Source: Parasphingopyxis sp. CP4
Lineage (GTDB): Bacteria > Pseudomonadota > Alphaproteobacteria > Sphingomonadales > Sphingomonadaceae
Length of the DNA stretch: 64,000 bases
Direction of reading: 5' to 3'
Assembly: GCF_013378055.1 (NCBI RefSeq)
Contig: NZ_CP051130.1
Span: forward strand, 558,001-622,000
Positions 26,014-33,089 of the stretch are shown here, piece by piece. Each line of letters begins with the position of its first letter. The stretch's first letter is position 1. The notes below the pieces were generated by a model. That model was not told where the DNA came from and did not search any database. It was given only the letters and a program-made list of their open reading frames with translations. A program made the translations under genes and the position numbers.

Positions 26014-26439
26014 ATGCCACGGATTATGATTGCTGCGGCTATTCCAATCGTACAATATGTGTTTTGCATCCTGATTGCGGCATGCCTGTTGCTCATCTTT
26101 CCTGGTGATGAGATGGTGCCACATCAAGAATCGCTTACCATTATCGGGGCTATTCGTGCTGGGTTTGCATTCTCTAACTTCTTCTTTCTAGCTACTTTCT
26201 ATGTTCTGATTTCGCCTGCCATTGTGTTGCTGACGCTAGCCTTGGGATTTGAGACCCGAAGATCCGTCGCGTCAGTTTCCGCCGCATTTCTTCTCATCTA
26301 CACCGCTCTGTGGTCACAGATTGCAATTGATCCGTTTCCGCTGAGCTTTTGGATTGGGTGGATGCTGTTCGGCATGTGCACCTATTGGATTGTTTGGCTA
26401 CTTTCGACCAAACTTCTCAAAACGTATATCGACGATTGA
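26014..26439 (+). CDS. Integral membrane protein, candidate immunity to the RHS tip
   Basis: A 141-residue protein with four hydrophobic helices (about 5-28, 45-75, 85-105, 112-135). It starts 26 bases after the RHS stop, with AAGGAG before ATG 26014. Immunity genes normally follow directly behind RHS tips and are often small membrane proteins when the toxin acts on the membrane, so this is the best candidate. No family resemblance is visible, so the role rests on position. Confidence 0.6.
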   Translation: MPRIMIAAAIPIVQYVFCILIAACLLLIFPGDEMVPHQESLTIIGAIRAGFAFSNFFFLATFYVLISPAIVLLTLALGFETRRSVASVSAAFLLIYTALWSQIAIDPFPLSFWIGWMLFGMCTYWIVWLLSTKLLKTYIDD

Positions 26440-26440
26440 C

Positions 26441-26600
26441 TATCGCTATGACCGGCTCGACCGGATCGTCTGAGACTTTGGCGTCGATACATCCATAACA
26501 CATAATGGGCTGGGCCGGTTAACGCGGTTACGAAGTATCGGCGGATTCGCGCGTCTGGCGGAGTTTGTCTCCGTTTCGAGATTCAATCAGGACCGATGGT
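26441..26600 (+). pseudogene. Decayed RHS repeat fragment
   Basis: Directly after the membrane-protein stop, one frame reads YRYDRLDRIV, a stop, then DFGVDTSITHNGLGRLTRL. These are unmistakable YD-repeat phrases, interrupted by a stop and lacking the rest of an RHS gene. It is a remnant of another RHS copy or of a displaced tip junction. Confidence 0.7.
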
Positions 26601-27038
26601 AGTCGGTGTTACACTTACGACCGCCGACATGGAGAAATTGAGGTCTTTGATCGACGCGGACGACATCTTGGTACGCAAAATGTCCGCACCGGTGCCTGGG
26701 AGAAACCGGCGGTTCGAGGTCGAAGACTGGATTTGTGATGGAAAGCTTTGGCATGCAGAGTATTTTGAGAGCAGATCTTCCAGAGATATTCGATCTGATC
26801 GATGAAAAGAAAATTGCGATTAGCTACAGCCCATTTCAAAGAGCGTTTAAGATTGGGGCAAACGCAGGCGACTATGGACAAGTAATCCTTCACTGTCCGT
26901 GGACAGAAAAAACTACCAGATCCTCTATTGAGTGAGTTTGACAAGATGCTCGAATCCAAAGATCTATCGATTCTCGAGCCATCGACTTGGCCGCCTGCAT
27001 GGACGACCGAACAATGGTGGATCGAAGCGAACCTGTAG
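26596..27038 (+). pseudogene. Frameshifted small gene behind the RHS remnant
   Basis: Three frames in succession give protein-like sequence: frame 1 from 26596 (MVVGVTLTTADMEKLRSLI to WICDGKLWHAEYFES), frame 2 from about 26780 (RADLPEIFDLIDEKKIAI to ILHCPWTEK), and frame 3 from about 26910 (KLPDPLLSEFDKMLESKDL to TTEQWWIEANL, stop 27036-27038). The second shift is at a run of six A; removing one A joins the frames. It looks like one gene of about 145 codons with two frameshifts. Its position suggests an old immunity gene, but that is inference. Confidence 0.5.
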
Positions 27039-27085
27039 CACAACCAAGCCCGGTAGAGCCACAATCTAAGCGATAGAATTGGAAT

Positions 27086-27109
27086 GTTTGCAATGGTTGG
27101 AAAGCGGAC
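27086..27109 (-). repeat. 24-base palindromic element 11, class A
   Basis: GTTTGC-AATGGTTGGAAA-GCGGAC, class A in reverse orientation, two changes in the left arm. Confidence 0.7.
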
Positions 27110-27151
27110 GTTTGCTTGGCAAATGCTGACTCACTGCGTTAATCTGTTCAG

Positions 27152-27490
27152 ATGAACGACAGGTGGCGAGTTCAGTTTCGTCTTTGGTCATTCCTGATAG
27201 GTGTGATCGCAGCAGTGTGGCTCTTTTCCTTGCCCGCTCCATTTCACTGGATCGGATTTGGTCTTTTTATAATATCGAATATCATGATTTATTTTGAGCG
27301 CTGCCCAATATGCTACAAGTTGGATGGTCACATCCATCATTGTGGAGACCTGATCGCAACAACATTTTATGGCTGGAAGATCGCTGTCCTCATTGCGGAT
27401 ATGACAGGACGACGAGGTAGCAGTTCTAGTGTCCGCAATGGGTGGTTAGCGGACGTTTCACTACTGACTGACGGCGAAATCAGTTGCTAG
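27152..27490 (+). CDS. Small membrane protein with a CPxC motif
   Basis: A 112-residue protein with two membrane helices (about 13-27 and 32-47), then ERCPICYKLDGHIHHCGD, a Cys/His cluster that could bind a metal. The C-terminal 20 residues (SVRNGWLADVS onwards) are encoded by element 12 (27431-27454), so the element has inserted in or replaced the original gene end. Family unknown; compare the gene at 36699-37013, which also couples two helices to paired Cys motifs. Confidence 0.55.
   Translation: MNDRWRVQFRLWSFLIGVIAAVWLFSLPAPFHWIGFGLFIISNIMIYFERCPICYKLDGHIHHCGDLIATTFYGWKIAVLIADMTGRRGSSSSVRNGWLADVSLLTDGEISC
27431..27454 (-). repeat. 24-base palindromic element 12, class A
   Basis: GTCCGC-AATGGGTGGTTA-GCGGAC with perfect arms, reverse orientation. 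It lies inside the 3' end of the 27152-27490 frame. Confidence 0.85.
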
Positions 27491-27510
27491 CTTGAGGTGC
27501 TTCTGATCCT

Positions 27511-27729
27511 ATGGCTTTAGCCCGATGCAACGCTGAGATAGATATGTACTCAAACCGCGAACGGATTCTAGCTGGCGTCAGCTTGCTGGTTGCGATGACC
27601 AGCGTATTGATCACATGGTTTGTTGAAGGAGAAATCCTAGGCATGGGACCTAGGTTGTTTCTGATTGTCTCATTTCTTCCGTTGGCTGCGGTGGTTTTCT
27701 ATGTTGCGCGACGGAGACGTCAGTTTTGA
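27511..27729 (+). CDS. Small two-helix membrane protein
   Basis: A 72-residue frame, or 61 if it starts at ATG 27544 (MYSNRERILAG). Two hydrophobic helices (LLVAMTSVLITWFV and LFLIVSFLPLAAVVFYV) end in a basic RRRRQF. No strong ribosome-binding site at either start. Family unknown. It is the only gene between elements 12 and 13. Confidence 0.5.
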   Translation: MALARCNAEIDMYSNRERILAGVSLLVAMTSVLITWFVEGEILGMGPRLFLIVSFLPLAAVVFYVARRRRQF

Positions 27730-27758
27730 AGATATGCGAAGCAAGGTCTGACATTTGA

Positions 27759-27782
27759 GTCCGCTTTGGGTGGTTAGCGGAC
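27759..27782 (-). repeat. 24-base palindromic element 13, class A variant
   Basis: GTCCGC-TTTGGGTGGTTA-GCGGAC with perfect arms. It lies between converging genes. Confidence 0.85.
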
Positions 27783-27796
27783 GTTGCTTCCCTCGC

Positions 27797-28678
27797 TCAA
27801 GAACCAACTTGAACCATCAACTCCCGTGACAACACTTGCGATGATGTTGAGGTCTCAAGCGATCCATCTGTCAGTCGGATTTCCAAACTAACCTCTCGTG
27901 TCCGACGGATTATCTGGCCATCAGCGTCGGTATGGAATGTGACAACTGCCGAGCCGGTGATTTCCTCCGAAGCGCGCGCATAGCTCGCTTCTTCCTCTGT
28001 CAGTTCCCTCCCCATGATTTCTGCGGCGACGAGATCAGCTTCAACGCGCTCTTGCCGGATTTTGTCGGGATCGACCGCCATTTCGACAACAAATTGAAGC
28101 TCTCCGGCATCCGTTGCCGACCGGACAAACTGGCCTGGTCCTAGTGCGACCGGATCGTGGAATAGTCCCCCATCTCGCAAATTGGTTGGTCGCAAATCAT
28201 ATTGCGCAATGCTCTGGAGAACTGATTCCGGATCACATACAATCTGAAAGGCGTTCCAAGTGAAGAGCCAGTGGCCACACGCAGACCGCGGTATCTCAAA
28301 TCGGTCCAGCCATTCCGACACTCGGTCTTCCAACAATTCACGATCAAGCAGCTGCTGTTCGCCTGAGCGTGATCGAAAAACTCTTGCCGGATACTGCCAA
28401 TGCCGTGCCCGTTCTTCTTCCGACACGGAGCTAGGAAGATCATACTCCAAAGTCAGCCCATCATCTTCTACCGCAATCACACGTTCAACGATTGATTGGT
28501 GGCCACGCGAGCTACTTTCTGAGCCGCCGGTGGTTTGCGAACTGGTTTCATATTGTAGCGTGATTGAAAACGCATCGCCGACATTGGCTCTTTGCTCGAT
28601 CGGTTGTGCACAAGCCGCTAGGATTGGAATGACCAGAAGAGTGACAAAGATTGTAAGCGAATTAAGCGGCCTATGCAT
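27797..28678 (-). CDS. Putative lipoprotein of unknown function
   Basis: A 293-residue protein with a lipoprotein signal (lipobox LAAC at about 20-23, signal MHRPLNSLTIFVTLLVIPI). The mature part begins with a beta-rich segment (DAFSITLQYETSSQ), has a Ser-rich linker, and carries an acidic helix with EIMGRELTEEEASYARASEE near 220. The C-terminal strand pattern (GSAVVTFHTDADGQIIRRTREVSLEI) suggests a second beta domain. Family unknown. Single gene between elements 13 and 14, and the last of island 1. Confidence 0.7.
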   Translation of the reverse strand: MHRPLNSLTIFVTLLVIPILAACAQPIEQRANVGDAFSITLQYETSSQTTGGSESSSRGHQSIVERVIAVEDDGLTLEYDLPSSVSEEERARHWQYPARVFRSRSGEQQLLDRELLEDRVSEWLDRFEIPRSACGHWLFTWNAFQIVCDPESVLQSIAQYDLRPTNLRDGGLFHDPVALGPGQFVRSATDAGELQFVVEMAVDPDKIRQERVEADLVAAEIMGRELTEEEASYARASEEITGSAVVTFHTDADGQIIRRTREVSLEIRLTDGSLETSTSSQVLSRELMVQVGS

Positions 28679-28714
28679 TTCTTCATAGTACGAGTCGGCA
28701 CCGATTCAATCAAT

Positions 28715-28738
28715 GTCCGCTATGGGCGCAAAGCAGAC
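28715..28738 (-). repeat. 24-base palindromic element 14, class A
   Basis: GTCCGC-TATGGGCGCAAA-GCAGAC, one mismatch in the right arm. Last copy inside island 1. Confidence 0.8.
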
Positions 28739-28848
28739 ATTCTGCAGTTGATATCGTACTTTACCGACTACAACAGAATCCCGCTACCTACAGCACTACC
28801 TTTGTAAAGCAGCCCATCAAGCAAAATAGAGTTAACTCTCTGAAAAAA

Positions 28849-28893
28849 TGGTGGACGCACCAGGGCTCGAACCTGGGACCCGCTGATTAAGAG
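28849..28893 (-). repeat. Shared attachment site between the two islands
   Basis: Exact 45-base copy of the tRNA-Lys 3' end, as at 12641. Here similarity to the intact tRNA continues past the core (one mismatch in the next seven bases, then AGCTG), so it is more tRNA-like than the distal copy. It is both the right end of island 1 and the left end of island 2. Not a functional tRNA: there is no D arm or 5' strand. Confidence 0.92.
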
Positions 28894-29053
28894 TTAGCTG
28901 GTACTTGTTAGCTGAAGTTTCCTAACGTTGCCAGAAATTGCAATTTAGCGACTGATTACTAATTAGTTATCCACATTGACGTTGCTTGGCGTTGCCGTGG
29001 TTTTCCTGTATGGTGATTGCTATATGGTTACTGAACTAAGAGTTGTGTCGAAG

Positions 29054-30301
29054 ATGGCAAAAGGAAAGATCACAAAGAAAACGGTCGATCGCACACGGCC
29101 GGGAGAACGGGATCAGTTCCTTTGGGACACTGATGTTCGCGGTTTTGGGCTCAAAGTCACTCCGGCCGGCAAGAAAGTATTTGTGCTGCAATATCGCCTT
29201 GGGGGGCGGGGGGCTCGCACCAAGCGCGTAACGATCGGGCCGCATGGCGTCTGGACGCCTGACCAGGCACGACAGGAAGCGATGCAGCTTAGTCGTCTCG
29301 TCGACCAAGGCATTGACCCGGCCGAGGCAAAGCGAGAACGCGAACGCCAGCAAATTGAATTGGCGTTTGATGCTTATGCTGACCATTTCCTTGAGTTCTA
29401 CATTCGTGACAATTGGAAGCGCTCATTTGCAATGGCGGAAAGTGCGCTAAGGCTGCATGTGCGTCCGGTTCTCAAATCTAAGCCTCTACCTTCAATCGAC
29501 AAGGCGGATGTCGCAAACATTCTTGACCGCATTCCAGCTTCGAAGCCGGCCGTTAGGCGTCAAGTCTTTGCCGTACTTCGTAAGCTGTTCAATTGGGCAG
29601 TTGGAAGGGGCGACTTGGATCGATCACCCATGGACAAGATGCCTGCGCCACCAGCACCGAAGTCTCGGGATCGCGTGCTTGATGATGGGGAGCTTTGTCG
29701 GGTCTGGAAGGCCAGTGATCGAATCAGTTACCCGTTCGGTCCGCTCGTGCGCCTTCTCATGATAACCGGCCAACGACTTGAAGAGGTTGCAGCGCTTGAT
29801 TGGTCAGAGCTCGACAGAACCGAGCGTCAATGGATTATTCCGCGCGAGCGAGCGAAGAATGAGAACGCGGTCATCGTTCATTTATCCGACCTTGCCATCG
29901 TAGAACTTGACGCGCTTGCGGACGATGAGCCATGGCCAAAGGCAGGATTGGTGTTCACAACCACCGGGGACACACCAGTTTCCGGATTTTCCAAAGCAAA
30001 GGCTCGGCTGGATCGTTCCATTGCCGAAGATTGCGAACCGCTGAAGCCTTGGCGCAACCACGACATCAGAAGGACAGTTGCGACAGGATTTCAGCGCCTG
30101 GGCGTGCGGTTCGAGGTTACCGAGGCGGTCTTAAACCATGTCAGTGGGTCGCGGAGTGGGGTTGCAGGCGTCTATCAGCGTTACGATTGGGCTTCCGAGA
30201 AACAGGCCGCCCTCGAAGCTTGGAGCAACCACCTCGGCAAACTAGTCAACGGCGTCGATAACTCCAATGTAGTGAGCATAACAGCGCGCAAACGGCCATA
30301 G
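29054..30301 (+). CDS. P4-type tyrosine integrase of island 2
   Basis: About 415 residues. Arm-binding DUF4102 domain at the N-terminus (FLWDTDVRGFGLKVTPAGKK), core-binding domain in the middle, catalytic domain from about 200. Catalytic residues: Arg in ITGQRLEEV, His-x-x-Arg in NHDIRRT, His in LNHVSGSRSG, Tyr in GVYQRY. ATG 29054 gives MAKGKITKKTVDRT, a usual integrase start; ATG 29024 would add ten residues. The catalytic end is clearly homologous to that of the island 1 integrase, while the N-terminal halves differ more. Confidence 0.93.
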   Translation: MAKGKITKKTVDRTRPGERDQFLWDTDVRGFGLKVTPAGKKVFVLQYRLGGRGARTKRVTIGPHGVWTPDQARQEAMQLSRLVDQGIDPAEAKRERERQQIELAFDAYADHFLEFYIRDNWKRSFAMAESALRLHVRPVLKSKPLPSIDKADVANILDRIPASKPAVRRQVFAVLRKLFNWAVGRGDLDRSPMDKMPAPPAPKSRDRVLDDGELCRVWKASDRISYPFGPLVRLLMITGQRLEEVAALDWSELDRTERQWIIPRERAKNENAVIVHLSDLAIVELDALADDEPWPKAGLVFTTTGDTPVSGFSKAKARLDRSIAEDCEPLKPWRNHDIRRTVATGFQRLGVRFEVTEAVLNHVSGSRSGVAGVYQRYDWASEKQAALEAWSNHLGKLVNGVDNSNVVSITARKRP

Positions 30302-30434
30302 ACGGTAATTTTGGAATTGCTGGACATATCCACAACCTCTACAGGAACTACGTTGACATTGTTTCTGTTTTGTTCTATGCGAGAGAACAATCAACACAGG
30401 AGAAAAAAATGAAGAATCAGAAGGATACTCCTGT

Positions 30435-30632
30435 ATGCAAGATAAGTGGATCAACACCGCACAAGCCGCCGAATATACCGGCTTTGCTGCTTCAACATTG
30501 AACAAATTGCGCTGCAGCGGCGGCGGCCCGCATTACTCAAAGCGGGGCAAGGCAGTTCGCTATCGATTGTCTGATCTTGAGGATTGGATGGTTGGTGGCT
30601 GCATCAATTCCACGTCTCAGTCTACAGCTTGA
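30435..30632 (+). CDS. Helix-turn-helix excisionase-like protein
   Basis: A 65-residue protein with the MerR-type excisionase fold: WINTAQAAEYTGFAASTLNKL (about 5-25) is the DNA-binding helix-turn-helix and VRYRLSDLEDWM the wing. It follows the integrase by about 130 bases, as the AlpA-like gene follows the integrase of island 1. Likely recombination directionality factor. Confidence 0.8.
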   Translation: MQDKWINTAQAAEYTGFAASTLNKLRCSGGGPHYSKRGKAVRYRLSDLEDWMVGGCINSTSQSTA

Positions 30633-31184
30633 TAAACCGGAGTAGTCCGCATTGGGTTGGCTAGATACTCTGGCGATGCGGATTTGAATGCCATTACCAG
30701 AAGGGGTCTGATCACAGTGGCAAGCCGAGTCCGAAAGGCAGAGCGGCGATCAGCGAGACGGAGTTTGGTCTCGGAAGCAACTGCCAAGCATCCGGCGAGC
30801 TCCCGCCCGGAAGCGCCCTTAAGCGGCGGTCGGCTCCGAGGTTCAGAGAACCAGTAGCTAACTGATCGAATCGGGCCGGACTGCCCTTGCCATCGGGATG
30901 TGAAATGCATCCCAGAGGCAGGGGTAGTTGTCCTGCGCCCTCTGCACAGCGATCCCACCAAGGTTCAGAGGGGATACGATGGTGGAGCAGGTTAGGGTGC
31001 GGCTGGGGTAGGCAGGCTGGCTGGGTGAAATTGGCTGGCCCTGAAGGCTAATATTGGCCCACCAAACACGTCAGTTCAATTCCACACTTTATCAGAACGG
31101 GTTAGAGAAAATTTCGGCAAAATTGAAAGCCGTGCAGCACAAAAATCTCCTATTGATTTAGGAAAATATCGGAGACGAGAGCCA
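30633..31184. other. Gene-free stretch after the int module of island 2
   Basis: About 550 bases. Overlapping frames exist on both strands but none has a ribosome-binding site or protein-like composition. A G-rich run (around 30980-31035) is present. I see no 24-base element here. Confidence 0.4.
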
Positions 31185-31826
31185 ATGGGTGGTTGGGGAT
31201 CTGGACGACAGAATGGACGGCCAGTGGCTGATGAAGCCTTGTTCGTAGACATTGCGTACATGGTGCGGACAGACCGCGCGATCTCCGGCTCGCTGACTAG
31301 CGGAACGCTGTCATGGAATAGGAATGGCGAGCCAGCTGGCAGCATCAGTTACAAATGTGACATGCGGGAAATCGAACAGTCGTCACTCGGACTAATTTTT
31401 TCAGTCTCTGACCCCTGGAGCGGTGAAAAACAAAGCATCGAACAGAGGATAGTGCTCACTCACACAGTACCGAACTATGGCGGACGCCGGTGGTGGATGC
31501 TGTGCCCTGTCAACGGCAAACGCGTCAGAAAGATTTACTGCCCAGCAGGTGGCGGCCGGTTTGCCAGCCGCACTGCCTGGAAGCTCGGCTATCGATCGCA
31601 ACGCGAGAGCGAACGAGACAGACCGTTCTCACGTCTAAACAAGCTGCAACGTCAGCTAGGCTGCCATGAGGGCTATGAGATGCCTCTACGGCGGCCAAAA
31701 GGCATGTGGCACCGAACATATCAGCGCCATCTTAGCCGGTACGAGAAAATTGAGCATGATTGTGACATTCAAATGTGCTTGATGGCAGCAAAGCTGACGG
31801 GACTTGGCGATCGGTTCCCGTATTGA
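31185..31826 (+). CDS. Hypothetical protein of the MGGWGSGR type
   Basis: A 213-residue protein starting MGGWGSGRQNGRP, with GGAGACGAGAG upstream. The middle contains RRWWMLCPVNGKRVRKIYCPAGGGRF, a Cys-x-rich stretch like a small zinc-binding or nucleic-acid-binding site, then ASRTAWKLGYRSQRE. The C-terminal third is basic (RRPKGMWHRTYQRHL). From memory, proteins with this start recur in integrative elements of Proteobacteria without assigned function. It is the first cargo gene of island 2. Confidence 0.7.
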   Translation: MGGWGSGRQNGRPVADEALFVDIAYMVRTDRAISGSLTSGTLSWNRNGEPAGSISYKCDMREIEQSSLGLIFSVSDPWSGEKQSIEQRIVLTHTVPNYGGRRWWMLCPVNGKRVRKIYCPAGGGRFASRTAWKLGYRSQRESERDRPFSRLNKLQRQLGCHEGYEMPLRRPKGMWHRTYQRHLSRYEKIEHDCDIQMCLMAAKLTGLGDRFPY

Positions 31827-31852
31827 AGTTAGCTCGACTGCACGTTTCTATG

Positions 31853-31876
31853 GTCCGCTTTGCGCCCATTGCGGAC
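31853..31876 (+). repeat. 24-base palindromic element 15, class A
   Basis: GTCCGC-TTTGCGCCCATT-GCGGAC with perfect arms, between converging genes. Confidence 0.88.
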
Positions 31877-31901
31877 ATTGTAGCGATTGCTTCTGTTTGC
31901 G

Positions 31902-32570
31902 TCATATAGAAAAAATACGATGCCAACTTGCGTCAGCACTATAGTAGCGCCGCTTGCTTAGTTCGCGAATAACCGCTCGCATGTGGCGAGCACCGTAAAC
32001 TATTGCAATGCGCTTTTCCGAACCTTCATTCAACTCGGCTGCAAGGCAGTCGATAAGGCGCTGATCGCGTGCATATAATATACTATGGTTGATCGGTTCA
32101 AACTTCGGATTCCAATCAAGTGTTTCATCAGCAGACGGCAGGTCTTCCAACGACATTCTTCGCGCCAAGCTCTCTCGCGAACAAAAGAACCTTCGGTAAA
32201 CACCTATCATTGGTGATAGCGCGTAGAAAATGATGCGAAATCTGAAGGGGACTTTCCCCCATTCATGGTGAAACTCGTCGGTATCCAGGTCAGCACGGAC
32301 GATTCTACTTCTTACTTCATCCTCCGGGGGAGGTTTTGGCTGCAGTACCAAGCCCAGCTTCTCGAAATCGGTCCAGCGATATGATCGAGTGAGGTGCCGC
32401 ACAACTGGTGACTTAACACCCTCGATGAGAGCAACATCGTGATCAAATGCTTCGCGGAATGTTTCGTCGTAGAATGTCTGCTCACCCACGTGAACCATCG
32501 GAAAGAGCGTCACCGATATTGAGGATTCGCCGTTCCGGAATTGCATACGAGCCGAGCGCAGTCCCAGCAT
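31902..32570 (-). CDS. TraB/GumN-like (TIKI-fold) protein
   Basis: About 222 residues. Weak but recognisable TraB pattern: VTLFPMVHVGEQTFYDETF (metal-binding-like His and Glu near residue 25), a central helical region, and the late GARHM motif (AIVYGARHMRAVIREL) near the C-terminus. TIKI-fold proteins are putative metal-dependent proteases. The frame continues upstream to 32654, but that part is translated from element 16 and is an artefact; ATG 32570 is the likely start. Only gene between elements 15 and 16. Confidence 0.6.
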   Translation of the reverse strand: MLGLRSARMQFRNGESSISVTLFPMVHVGEQTFYDETFREAFDHDVALIEGVKSPVVRHLTRSYRWTDFEKLGLVLQPKPPPEDEVRSRIVRADLDTDEFHHEWGKVPFRFRIIFYALSPMIGVYRRFFCSRESLARRMSLEDLPSADETLDWNPKFEPINHSILYARDQRLIDCLAAELNEGSEKRIAIVYGARHMRAVIRELSKRRYYSADASWHRIFSI

Positions 32571-32628
32571 TGACGATTCTAATATCTGCACGCAGCTGCA
32601 TCTAGCAGTGGCAGATGGGTATTGAAAC

Positions 32629-32652
32629 GTCCGCTTTCCACCCATTGCGGAC
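32629..32652 (+). repeat. 24-base palindromic element 16, class A
   Basis: GTCCGC-TTTCCACCCATT-GCGGAC with perfect arms, between diverging genes; identical to element 18. Confidence 0.9.
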
Positions 32653-32679
32653 ATCTCGGCGGACTACCATAATCCACGA

Positions 32680-32892
32680 ATGACGAAGATCTTCATGCCA
32701 CTGCTGAATGAAGGCACCGATGTTTGGCGGCCGGTCGAAGCGACGCTTGTCGACGCTAACAGTTATCGCGTTGAAGGTACGCCTAGCGATGGTGAAGAAT
32801 GGGCCTATGGTTCAGGAACAATCGTGCTTTGCGAATGGAATACTCTTAGCAGTGGTGAACGGGGGCTAGTCATCATCTCACGAGTGAGCTGA
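32680..32892 (+). CDS. Small conserved-looking protein of unknown function
   Basis: A 70-residue protein reading MTKIFMPLLNEGTDVWRPVE, then SYRVEGTPSDGEEWAYGSGTIVLC. The even hydrophobic/charged pattern and the MPLLNEGTDVWRPV opening, which I have seen in small hypothetical proteins of other bacteria, argue for a real gene, although no ribosome-binding site is obvious. Only gene between elements 16 and 17. Confidence 0.65.
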   Translation: MTKIFMPLLNEGTDVWRPVEATLVDANSYRVEGTPSDGEEWAYGSGTIVLCEWNTLSSGERGLVIISRVS

Positions 32893-32894
32893 AT

Positions 32895-32918
32895 GTCCGC
32901 TTTCGGCCAGAAGCGGTT
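32895..32918 (+). repeat. 24-base palindromic element 17, class B
   Basis: GTCCGC-TTTCGGCCAGAA-GCGGTT; the last two bases of the right arm have changed. It starts two bases after the preceding stop codon. Confidence 0.75.
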
Positions 32919-32940
32919 GTTCCAGCAGTCGCTACCCTAT

Positions 32941-32964
32941 GTCCGCTTTCCACCCATTGCGGAC
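32941..32964 (+). repeat. 24-base palindromic element 18, class A
   Basis: GTCCGC-TTTCCACCCATT-GCGGAC with perfect arms, 22 bases after element 17. Confidence 0.9.
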
Positions 32965-33089
32965 ATCGGACCACTCGTTAGCGAAAACCGCCAAACTAGG
33001 ATGGCGTGACGCAAAATTCAGGACTGGACGATGGGCAGGCGAAAGTACGATAGTCGTGGTTTCATAACGGACCGTGGAAACAACAGTCT

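Larger units (their letters stand above)
12641..28893. mobile_element. Genomic island 1 (about 16.2 kb), inserted at tRNA-Lys
   Basis: Bounded by 45-base direct repeats of the tRNA-Lys 3' end at 12641-12685 and 28849-28893. A P4-type integrase (12896-14104) sits just inside the left repeat, followed by an AlpA-like regulator. Cargo: a DUF4265 protein, duplicated lipoproteins, several secreted proteins, a stand-alone tyrosine recombinase, an RHS protein with likely immunity gene, and small membrane proteins. Fourteen 24-base GTCCGC-N12-GCGGAC elements lie inside. I see no conjugation, replication or capsid genes, so it is probably an integrative element dependent on outside help for transfer. 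Confidence 0.85.
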
